Source: Tubiluchus corallicola (taxonomy: Eukaryota > Priapulida > Priapulimorpha > Priapulimorphida > Tubiluchidae). From it: a DNA stretch of 30,923 nt. Below the pieces are notes generated by a model. The model was not told where the DNA came from and ran no database searches. It saw only the letters and a program-made list of their open reading frames with translations. Position 1 is the stretch's first letter; each line of letters begins with the position of its first letter. Both the position numbers and the translations under genes were made by a program. Below are positions 1-7,945 of the stretch, in pieces. The DNA is taken from positions 64,001 through 94,923 of the forward strand of contig JAQGDQ010000249.1 in assembly GCA_030141605.1 (NCBI GenBank). Direction: 5' to 3'.

Positions 1-56
1 AATGTGGTTTGCTTAAACTCTGTCATATACATTTTGTGTTATAATAAAATGCAGCT

Positions 57-203
57 ATGACGGACGACCCAAATACTAAACAAAGGGAAGAAATAGCAAA
101 AATTGAAAAAATCACAGAAAATACAAATCTCGAAAATTTTGGAAATCATTTAACAACTTTTATATAGTTTATCAGAAAAACAGTTAAAGAAAGCATTGCT
201 TAA
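57..203 (+). other. Small 48-codon frame, copy 1, broken
   Basis: This is the unit 1 copy of a small frame beginning MTDDPNTKQR and ending KTVKESIA. Codon 37, TGG (Trp) in the intact copies, is TAG here (165-167). The frame is otherwise collinear to the TAA at 201-203. No family is recognised. Confidence 0.4.
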
Positions 204-982
204 TACTATTTTAAATTAAATTATATTTTAAACTGTTATCTCATTTTTGAAATCTTAGCAACTTTTAGATTTTATGATTCTGATTTTAATCTTTAATCAC
301 CTTAATTTTGACCTTATGTAGTTTTGTTCTTAATTACTGTTTAGCAATGATAATTATAAACATTTATGTTTTCTTAATCGGTTGTGACTTTTCTCAGTAC
401 TTTTACTTTTACTTCTTAGTACTTTTAGTCTAAAATGTTGTTTTACCCCTAATCTAGTTGTGCTACATTTAGTAAATAATTCTTAACTGTTTTTTAATCT
501 TTAAATTTTTCATTTTTCAATTATACTTTAAGAATTATTTTAATTTTAACTTTATGACTCTTATTAGACTTATTTTATGAAACTTATTAACAATTTAAAA
601 TTCCTAATTCTTGATGGTTGGGGTTTTAATTAAAATGTTAATTTAATTTAATGTATGCTATTAATGTGTAATTTTTATTTGTTTAATTTCACTTATTTGA
701 AATTAGCTATTTAAAGTTATAATCATGCATGAACCATCGTGGAAATATTGTATTATATTCAATTTTGATCCACATCCATATAAAAAATAAATTCTATTTT
801 ATTCTGTTCTTAGGATGATCCATGATTTGTTTTGTGTGAATCCACTTGGCGATTTAAAAGGAGATGTTGCTTGAAACTTTTTCTCCTATAGGGTCCTGTG
901 TTAGCGAAAATTTAAAAAAATGCATAAAATTTAAGGAATTAAACATTTGAAAATCCGCAAAAAGATGATTTTGTGTCTGTTA
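204..982. other. AT-rich intergenic spacer, unit 1
   Basis: Very AT-rich DNA with many T-runs and stop codons in all frames. I see no gene. The same spacer recurs in every unit with small indels, so it was duplicated with the receptor genes. Towards its end lies a slightly less AT-rich stretch (about 810-900), also conserved between units, whose origin I do not recognise. Confidence 0.7.
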
Positions 983-1505
983 ATTCCACATCCTGACCTG
1001 ACATTTCTTACAACTTTGATCCCAATGTGGAGTGTTAGGAGTTTTCCTTAGATTTATTATATAACCTGTTGCGATGATGCTTTTGTGTTCTTATGTTGGG
1101 ATTCATCCAAGGATCATTTCTGTTATGTTTGATTTGGGATAGATCCACAACACAGTTTGTAAGTGCATCAATAATTAACTTGCACGTTTGGTTTACATTG
1201 AGAGTTATTAAAGCATCCAGATGAAACTTGATAATTGATTCGAAAAAATATAAAGTATCAACATTTTCATAATTCTAAACTTTTCTCACATACCTTTTTA
1301 CTTAATATATATGTATAAATTTCATATGGCTCAATATAGGACAGTGTCTGCATGCATCAGCAGTCGCTGTCTGTACAAACGTCCCAGTAAACCAGTTTGG
1401 AATATTTGTAATGATAAGATCTAAACATGATTTTGACTCTGGTGAAATGTGAGTGGCTTCGTTTATTAATGGATGCAGGCTTTAATTACGTAAATGATAC
1501 AAATT
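983..1505 (-). mobile_element. Non-LTR retrotransposon fragment, antisense, unit 1
   Basis: Read on the minus strand this matches, in broken frames, the end of an apurinic-type endonuclease domain (motif THISPESKSCLDLIITN in better copies) and then the linker to reverse transcriptase (PWMNPNIR...NRLYNKSKENS). It lacks about a dozen bases in the linker near 1120, a deletion shared with unit 6, so the reading frame is more damaged than in unit 2. No reverse transcriptase core or 3' tail is present. It is a passenger duplicated with the array. Confidence 0.7.
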
Positions 1506-1804
1506 CTGATTCAATTCTTCTCTTCTCCTCCCATTTCCTCTCCTATTTCTGCTTTGAAATATATTATTAGGTTAGGTGTTGATGTAACATTAGCTATGTG
1601 ATAATATTAACACAGTTGGCAACAAGAGAAGCCTTATTAAACACCAGTATTAAATATATTTACAAAGCAATCGACCATAACATTAGTATTGTAGAATAAG
1701 TGGTCAGCTGAAAACATTTTCATCGTCATCCTCCCTGGATAGGCATATTATGACTGTATAATGTGAATCAGCTAAAGTTTATTATTCAGACTTTCAAAGT
1801 CAAA
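1506..1804 (+). promoter_or_regulatory. Short-form 5' flank and core promoter candidate, gene 1
   Basis: Short form of the gene-proximal flank, shared with units 5 and 6: two internal segments found in units 2, 3, 4 and 7 are missing. The TATA-like position reads GAATAAG (AATAAG at 1695-1700), about 110 bp before the ATG, where other units have TATAAAAG or TATAAG. The stretch GGTCAGCTGAAAACATTTTC follows in nearly all units and may contain the start site. An upstream in-frame ATG at 1763 exists only because of a C-to-T-type difference from other copies. Confidence 0.4.
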
Positions 1805-3187
1805 ATGTCGTTTGCATCATTTCTCAAAACTTGTGCCGTCACTTTTTATTTCCTTGAATGTTTTTGGACCGCTGGAATGTCGTGTAAAACTAAAATCAGG
1901 ACTGAAAATTGTAACAGCTTGTATAACCAGTACAATTTAAATGCGTTTTATGGTAAAAACTCCAGAACACAGGGTTATTCACTCCACGGAGAGTTGCTTC
2001 GAGTGGGAGCATGGAGAGAAGATGTTATGAAGCCATATCTAGACCAACTGCTTACGATACTCAGCCAAGCAGCAAACTTCACGTACAAGGTGACATACAT
2101 TAAACGTTCAGGAACTCTAGAAAATACAATTGATACAGGAGAATTCGACTTGTTTTTGGGCTTAGTCACAATGTTACCAGAAAGAGCAAAAAGCATGACG
2201 TTTCTTCACCCACTTGTTTATAATTCTCATGTATTTATCACAAAAAGACATCGATTACAAGGTTTCAGTATAATAGATCCATTCACCACACTCGTGTGGC
2301 TGCTTCTGGTATTATATGGCGTAGTAGCGGGTACAATACTTTACTATATTGACTACAGCAAAAACCTGCCATACAACGAGGAAGAGATCATAAAATGCAG
2401 TAATTGCCAAAGAAAACTGGAAAAACCAGTGATAAAGAATGAAAGTAAGGCATACTTTACTCGGTTCACACTGTCGTCATACCTCCAACAAGGTGGAACA
2501 TATTTACCAAAACGTTTATCCGCTAGGATGCTTATCGGATGGTGGTGGATTTTTGCTTGCATCATCACAGCCATGTACACAGGCACACTGGTTAGTAAAT
2601 TATTTGTAAGCAAGCAAGTTTATCCATTCACTACATTGCAAGAGTTGAAAGACAGCAACATAATCCCTGTTACAGTAGGTCACCACAGCCCCACCTTGCA
2701 AATGAAAAACAGACCGGAATTTAGGCAACTGTGGCAGAGAATGAAAACGGATCCTAATGTACCTGCTGACAGTGCAGAGATGGCATTAGAGCTGACATCT
2801 ACTGGAAAATACACCTTGTTTACAATAGGGACTTATGCAAAGTTCTTCTTAATTAAGGATTATGAATTATATGAAAAATGTAGATTTTCTGTTTCTCCAT
2901 TTTTGAGATTTTCGTTACCATCAGCATTAGTTGTACCAAAGAACAGTAACTACACAGAAGTCCTAAATTTTGCTCTTGCTACATTAAAAGAACACGGTCT
3001 TGTGGACAAACTGCTACAACAGTTACTGCAACCATCGGCAAAGTGTTTAGATTCACCTGTTCAGCATGTAGGCACATTATCAATTAATGTGGAGCAACTT
3101 AATGTAGTTTTTTGGGGGTTGATATTTGGAATCGGTGTAGCATTGTTTACATTTATTAGCGAGCTTGCTTACAAGAAGTTCATGTGA
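1805..3187 (+). CDS. Divergent ionotropic receptor (IR), array copy 1
   Basis: Predicted ligand-gated cation channel subunit of the insect chemosensory IR family, acting in the dendritic membrane of sensory neurons. The 460 residues comprise a signal peptide (1-24, type AVTFYFLECF), S1 (about 56-160, VTMLPER with Arg127 at the glutamate-receptor ligand arginine), M1 (163-182), a pore loop with Gln228 (SSYLQQGG), M3 (241-268, ending AMYTGTLVSKL), S2 (about 275-415, Cys359 and Cys414 probably the conserved disulfide) and M4 (433-455). There is no amino-terminal domain and no intron. The pocket segment reads GHHSPT and the hinge TIGTYAKF. I chose ATG 1805 over 1763 because all copies align from MSFASF and the 14 extra codons are unique. 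S2 is almost identical to copy 6. An AATAAA lies at 3444-3449. The family call is firm; the ligand is unknown. Confidence 0.93.
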   Translation: MSFASFLKTCAVTFYFLECFWTAGMSCKTKIRTENCNSLYNQYNLNAFYGKNSRTQGYSLHGELLRVGAWREDVMKPYLDQLLTILSQAANFTYKVTYIKRSGTLENTIDTGEFDLFLGLVTMLPERAKSMTFLHPLVYNSHVFITKRHRLQGFSIIDPFTTLVWLLLVLYGVVAGTILYYIDYSKNLPYNEEEIIKCSNCQRKLEKPVIKNESKAYFTRFTLSSYLQQGGTYLPKRLSARMLIGWWWIFACIITAMYTGTLVSKLFVSKQVYPFTTLQELKDSNIIPVTVGHHSPTLQMKNRPEFRQLWQRMKTDPNVPADSAEMALELTSTGKYTLFTIGTYAKFFLIKDYELYEKCRFSVSPFLRFSLPSALVVPKNSNYTEVLNFALATLKEHGLVDKLLQQLLQPSAKCLDSPVQHVGTLSINVEQLNVVFWGLIFGIGVALFTFISELAYKKFM

Positions 3188-3789
3188 AAGTCAATAGTTT
3201 ATGTACTGACCTCATTGCTGACGGATTTGTAGATGATAATCGTTTATCAGCTAAGAGTGGATATGCTAAATTCAAACTAAATGATGAAATTGACTGGAGT
3301 ATGTTTCATATGCGAGTAGATGAGATATCTCATTGTAAAAGTCAGTTGTTTATCTGATACGGTAAACTATGTATAACTTCAACTGGTATAACTTGAATTC
3401 TTGCGTATCTTAAACAGATCTTGTGGAACAGATTTTTCCTTTTAATAAACACCGTGTAACTCAGATTATCGCGTAACTTGAACCAAATTCCCGGTACAGT
3501 TTTTAAGAAATGTACTGAAATTATCTCGCCTGTCTGGAACAGCCTCCCAAGCAAGAAGTCTTACGTGAAAGCGTTCACCACATTACGATTTTAACTGCTA
3601 GTTTCAGTGAAAATGCTAAATTGCTTGTGTTACCTTAGTAGAACACTGCATACGACATGGCTTAATAAACGTGGTATAATGTAGATCACAATATTATTAT
3701 TGCCGAATTCCATTAACCATGCTCTTCAGTCTACAATACACGATGTAGGCATGGTGACTGTAGGTCTGGTTCCTGATTTAGAGTTGGTG
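3188..3789. repeat. 3' flank, standard type, unit 1
   Basis: Flank shared by units 1, 3, 4, 6 and 7. From about 3345 it holds several AACTTGAA/AACTCGAA-like words (GTATAACTTGAATTC, GCGTAACTTGAACC) and an AATAAA (3444-3449) that could end the receptor mRNA. The repeated words resemble the terminal regions of pogo/Tigger-type DNA transposons, but I see no terminal inverted repeat or transposase, so that is only a suspicion. A 70-codon minus-strand frame here (3342-3554) has no recognisable domain. Confidence 0.45.
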
Positions 3790-3819
3790 AGGCCCTAACC
3801 TATATAAAGCCCTGGGCCT
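3790..3819 (+). promoter_or_regulatory. GC-rich inverted repeat enclosing TATATAAAG, unit 2
   Basis: AGGCCC (3790-3795) and GGGCCT (3814-3819) are perfect inverted arms around TATATAAAG (3801-3809). A TCAG that could be an initiator follows at 3824-3827. It lies 178 bp before the small-frame ATG at 3979, the same distance as in units 4, 5, 6 and 7. It could be a second core promoter or a transposon remnant. Confidence 0.35.
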
Positions 3820-3978
3820 GGTCTCAGAAAACTTGGAAATATATAAGCCTCTTAATTATTTAATAGCAAAGTGAGCAATAGAAATTATTTTCGAATGAAT
3901 GACTTACTGGCAACATATTAATAATGTGGTTGGCTTAAACTCTGTCATGTACATTTTGTGTTATAATAAAATGCAGCT

Positions 3979-4125
3979 ATGACGGACGACCCAAATACTA
4001 AACAAAGGGAAGAAATAGCAAAAATTGAAAAAATCATAGAAAATACAAATCTCGAAAATTTTGGAAATCATTTAGCAAGTTTTATATGGTTTATCAGAAA
4101 AACAGTTAAAGAAAGCATTGCTTAA
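3979..4125 (+). CDS. Small 48-aa ORF, copy 2, intact
   Basis: An open frame of 48 codons: start MTDDPNTKQREEIAKIEK, middle NLENFGNHLASFIWFIRK, end KTVKESIA. The N-terminal half is charged and could be helical; the middle FIWFI is hydrophobic but too short for a clear membrane span. An in-frame TAA lies at 3967-3969, so translation would begin at this ATG. A TATATAAAG box lies 178 bp upstream. The frame is intact in units 2, 5 and 7 and broken in the rest. I recognise no family. It may be a small protein, or a relic of a gene or transposon exon carried along by duplication. Confidence 0.25.
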   Translation: MTDDPNTKQREEIAKIEKIIENTNLENFGNHLASFIWFIRKTVKESIA

Positions 4126-5460
4126 CACTATTTCAAATTAAATTATATTTTAATCGGTTTTTGAAATCTTAGCAAGTTTTAGATTTTATGATTCTGATTT
4201 TAATCTTTAATCACCTTAATTTTGACTTCATGTAGTTTTGTTCTTAATTACTGTATCGCAATGATAATTATAAACATTTAATTTTTCTTAATTGTGTATG
4301 ACTTTTATCAGTACTTTTACTTCTTAGTATTTTAGTCTAAAATGGTGTTTTACCCCTAATCTAGTTCTGTTATATTTAGTAAATAATTTTTAACTGTTTT
4401 TTAATCTTTAAATTTTTCATTTTTCAATTATACTTTATGAATTTTAACTTTATGACTCTTATTAGACTTATTTTATGAAACTTATTAACAATTTAAAATT
4501 CCTAATTCTTGATGCTTGGGGTTTTAATTAAAATGTTCATTTTATTTAATATGTGCTACTAAAGTGTAATTTTTATTTGTTTAATTTCACTTATTTGAAA
4601 TTATCTATTTAAAGTTATAATCATGCATGAACCATCGTGGAAATATTGTATTATATTCAATTTTGATCCACATCTATGTAAAAAACAAATTTCTGTTTTA
4701 TTCTGTTCTTAGGATGATACATGATTTGTTTAGTGTGAATCCACTTGGCAATTTCTAATTCTTATGATTCTGATTTTAATCTTTAATCACCTTAATTTTG
4801 ACTTCATGTAGTTTTGTTCTTAATTACTGTATCGCAATGATAATTATAAACATTTAATTTTTCTTAATTGTGTATGACTTTTATCAGTACTTTTACTTCT
4901 TAGTATTTTAGTCTAAAATGGTGTTTTACCCCTAATCTAGTTCTGTTATATTTAGTAAATAATTTTTAACTGTTTTTTAATCTTTAAATTTTTCATTTTT
5001 CAATTATACTTTATGAATTTTAACTTTATGACTCTTATTAGACTTATTTTATGAAACTTATTAACAATTTAAAATTCCTAATTCTTGATGCTTGGGGTTT
5101 TAATTAAAATGCTCATTTAACTTAATGTGTGCTATTAATGTGTAATTTTTATTTGTTTAATTTCACTTATTTGAAATTATCTATTTAAAGTGATAATCAT
5201 GCATGGACTATCGTGGAAAAATTGTATTATATGCAATTCTGATTCAAATCCATGTAAAAAATAAATTTCTGTTTTATTCTACTCTGTTCTTAGGATGATC
5301 CATGATTCGTTTTGAGTGAATACACTTGGCGATTTCAAAGGAGATGTTGTTTGAAACTTTTTCTCCTATAGGGCCCATATTAGTGAAAATTTTAAAAAAT
5401 CGTAAAAATTTAAATTCAAAATTTTGAAAATCCGCAAAAAGATGATTCTGTGTCTATTAA
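4126..5460. other. AT-rich spacer, unit 2, with internal duplication
   Basis: The same AT-rich spacer as in other units, but nearly twice as long because about 576 bp is duplicated in tandem (see the separate entry). No gene is seen. Confidence 0.7.
4186..5337. repeat. 576-bp direct duplication in spacer
   Basis: The stretch beginning TTATGATTCTGATTTTAATC at 4186 begins again at 4762. The copies run in parallel, sharing rare variants such as ACTGTATCGCAATG, to the 'cacttggc' word near 4741 and 5324. The junction is near 4752-4761. Both copies carry variants not seen in other units, so the duplication arose in this unit. Confidence 0.9.
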
Positions 5461-5990
5461 TTCCACATCCTGACCTGACATTTCTTACAACTTTGATCCC
5501 ATTGTAGAGTGTTAGGAGTTTTCCTTAGATTTATTTATATAACCTGTTGCGACGAAGCTTTTGTGATCTTATGTTGGGATTCATCCATGGCTCATTTCCG
5601 GGATGAACCATTACTGTTTGATTTGGGATAGATCCACAACACAGTTTGTACATGCACCAATAATTAACTTGCATGTTTGGTTTACATTGAGAGTTATTAA
5701 AGCATCCAGATGACATTTGATAATTGATTAGGAAAAATATGAAGTTGATACTTCTAAACTTTTCTCACATGCCTTTTTACTTAATACATATATAAATTTC
5801 ATATGGCTCAATATAGGACAGTGTCTGCATGCATCAGCAGTCGCTGTCTGTACAAACGTCCCAGTAAACCAGTTTGAAATATTTGTAATGATAAGATCTA
5901 AACATGATTTTGACTCTGGTGAAATGTGAGTGGTTTTGTTTATGAACTGATGCAGACATTCATTATGCAAATGATAGAAAATCTTGTTCA
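5461..5990 (-). mobile_element. Non-LTR retrotransposon fragment, antisense, unit 2
   Basis: The clearest copy. The minus strand from 5990 down reads LHQFINKTTHISPESKSCLD then LIITN, typical of the last third of an endonuclease domain in CR1/Jockey-like elements. In the place of the usual Ser-Asp-His-x-Pro motif it reads CRHCP, so the catalytic Asp-His dyad is lost. After a frame break, 5716-5531 reads IPNQTVMVHPG, PWMNPNIR and RRNRLYK, the usual linker before reverse transcriptase. A further frame change gives HWDQSCKKC near 5480-5500. The fragment is dead and truncated at both ends. Confidence 0.75.
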
Positions 5991-6562
5991 ACTCTTTTCT
6001 TCCTCTCCCGTTTCCCCTCCTATTGCATTTTTATCCATTCTATTTTATTCTACTTCCTTCTATACTGTTGCCTTTTTGTTCTTTCTAATCTAATTTGCAG
6101 TTTGCACGTCTCTGATAGTGTTAAGTGTTTTATGTTTGCTCTTGTGTTGTTTCCACATTCGCTAGCGCCAGTGCTGCATACAAAAGCCAAATCTTTTGAT
6201 ACCTAGCAAACAAATACATAGCCAATAACGTTTTCGAAAGTGCATGTTCTGCAGCATTCTGCTTTTCAATATGCTGTTAGTTTAGGTGTTGAGGTAACAT
6301 CAACTTCAGCAGGCAACAGAAGAAGCCTAATTGAACACTAGACAGTTTGACAGAAAAAAAACACGCAGAATGGGCTCCTGTCAATTAGCGTACAGACAAT
6401 TACGATTAATGCAAATATATTTACAAAGTACTCGACCACAACACATTGGCATTGTAGTATAAGTGGTCAGCTGAAAACATTTTCATCTTCGCTGCATAGC
6501 CATATTATGACTGTATAACGTGAATCAGCTAACGCTCATGATTCGATTTTACAAAGCAAAAA
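5991..6562 (+). promoter_or_regulatory. Long-form 5' flank and core promoter candidate, gene 2
   Basis: The long form holds about 230 bp (pyrimidine-rich tract, CTAATCTAATTTGCAG at 6085-6100, then about 150 bp) and an AAAAAAAACA segment, both deleted in units 1, 5 and 6. The TATA-like word is TATAAG (6458-6463), 105 bp before the ATG, followed by TGGTCAGCTGAAAACATTTT. CTAAT plus TTTGCAG resembles a branch point and splice acceptor, and GTGAGT at 5926 a donor, giving a possible 175-nt 5' UTR intron; this is unproven. Confidence 0.4.
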
Positions 6563-7945
6563 ATGTCATTTGCATCATTTCTCAAAACTTGTGCCATTGT
6601 TTTTTATTTCCTTGAATGTTTTTGCATCAAAGGAACGTTGTGTAAGACTAAACCAAGGACTGAAAATTGCAACAGACTGTATAACCAGTACAATTTAGAT
6701 GTGCTTTATGGTAAAAACTTCAGAACACAGGGTTATTCACTCCACGGAGAGATGCTTCGAGTTGGAGCATGGAGAGACCATCAGATGAACCCATATCTAG
6801 ATCAACTGCTTATGATGCTCAGCCAAGCAGCAAACTTTACGTACAAGGTGACGTACATCAAACGTTTTGAAACTCCAGAAAATATAATTGATACAGGAGA
6901 ATTCGACTTGTTATTGGGCTTAGTCACAATGTTACCAGAAAGAACAAAAAGTATGACGTTTCTTCACCCACTTGCTTACAATTCTTATGTATTTATCACA
7001 AAAAGACATCAGTTACAAGGTTTTAGTATAATAGATCCATTCTCCACACCTGTGTGGCTTCTTGTGGTATTATATGGCATAGTTGTGGGTACAATACTCT
7101 ACTATATTGACTACAGCAAAAACCTGCCATACAACAAGGAAGAGATTATAAAATGCAGTAATTGTCAAAGAAAACTGGAAAAACCAGTGATAAAGAATGA
7201 AAGTAAGGCGTACTTTACTCGGTTCACACTATCGTCGTACCTCCAACAAGGTGGAACATATTTACCACAATGTTTATCCGCTAGAATGCTTATTGGATGG
7301 TGGTGGATTTTTGCTTGCATCATCACAGCCATGTACACGGGCACACTGGTTAGTAAATTATTTGTAAGCAAGCAAGTTTATCCATTCTCTACGTTGCAAG
7401 AGTTGATAGACAGCGACATAGTTCCTGTTACACTAGGTCAGTTGAGCGGCACCATGCAAATGAAAAACAGGCCTGAATTTAGACAACTGTGGCAGAGAAT
7501 GAAAATGGATCCTAATGTACCTGCCGACAGTGCAGAGACGGCATTAGAGCTGACATCTACTGGAAAATACACATTCTTCAACGAAAAGACTTATGCAAAG
7601 ATCCACTTAATTAAGGATTATGAATTACACGGAAAATGCAGATTTTCCATTGCTTCATCTTTAAGTTTTTCGACACCATTAGCATTAGTTGTACCAAAGA
7701 AAAGTAACTATACTGAAGTCCTAAATTTTGCTCTTGCTATATTAAAAGAACACGGTCTTGTGGACAAACTGCTACAACAGTTACTGCAGCCTTTGGAAAA
7801 GTGTTTAGACCCCCCTATTCAGCATGTAGGCACGTTATCAATTAATGTGGAGCAACTTAATGTAGTTGTTTGGGTGTTGATGTCTGGAATCGGTGTAGCA
7901 TTGTTTACATTTGTTAGCGAGCTTGCTTACAAGAAGTTTATGTGA
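6563..7945 (+). CDS. Divergent ionotropic receptor (IR), array copy 2
   Basis: A full-length 460-residue IR subunit with the domain order of copy 1. The signal peptide is of type AIVFYFLECFCIKG. S1 has Arg127 and Thr122; the N-glycosylation sequon NFT lies at 91 and NYT at 382. The pocket segment is GQLSGT (292-297) and the S2 strand reads FFNEKTYAKIHL, unlike copies 1, 3, 4, 5 and 6. Cys198-x-x-Cys201 lies in the M1-to-pore linker. It differs from copy 7 at 11 of 460 residues. Its 3' end (VSELAYKKFM) and 3' flank match unit 5 rather than its near twin copy 7, a sign of recombination. The ATG is supported by alignment of all copies and the context AAAAAATG. No clear AATAAA is near; the first obvious one is at 8705-8710. 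Confidence 0.94.
   Translation: MSFASFLKTCAIVFYFLECFCIKGTLCKTKPRTENCNRLYNQYNLDVLYGKNFRTQGYSLHGEMLRVGAWRDHQMNPYLDQLLMMLSQAANFTYKVTYIKRFETPENIIDTGEFDLLLGLVTMLPERTKSMTFLHPLAYNSYVFITKRHQLQGFSIIDPFSTPVWLLVVLYGIVVGTILYYIDYSKNLPYNKEEIIKCSNCQRKLEKPVIKNESKAYFTRFTLSSYLQQGGTYLPQCLSARMLIGWWWIFACIITAMYTGTLVSKLFVSKQVYPFSTLQELIDSDIVPVTLGQLSGTMQMKNRPEFRQLWQRMKMDPNVPADSAETALELTSTGKYTFFNEKTYAKIHLIKDYELHGKCRFSIASSLSFSTPLALVVPKKSNYTEVLNFALAILKEHGLVDKLLQQLLQPLEKCLDPPIQHVGTLSINVEQLNVVVWVLMSGIGVALFTFVSELAYKKFM

Noticed and set aside
1763-1804. Upstream in-frame ATG adding 14 codons to gene 1
   Set aside because: The extension is not conserved; the ATG depends on one base that differs in other copies, and it puts a non-hydrophobic stretch before the signal peptide.
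2353-2613. Minus-strand frame of 86 codons (MLTNNLLTSVPV...), repeated under every receptor gene
   Set aside because: A shadow of the strongly conserved pore and M3 coding sequence; it recurs only because the sense strand is conserved.
3342-3554. Minus-strand 70-codon frame (MLGRLFQTGEI...) in units 1, 3 and 6
   Set aside because: Near-identical because of recent duplication; interrupted in units 2, 4 and 7, with no known domain.
5461-5990. Functional retrotransposon gene
   Set aside because: Only part of the endonuclease and the linker is present, in at least three frames, without reverse transcriptase.
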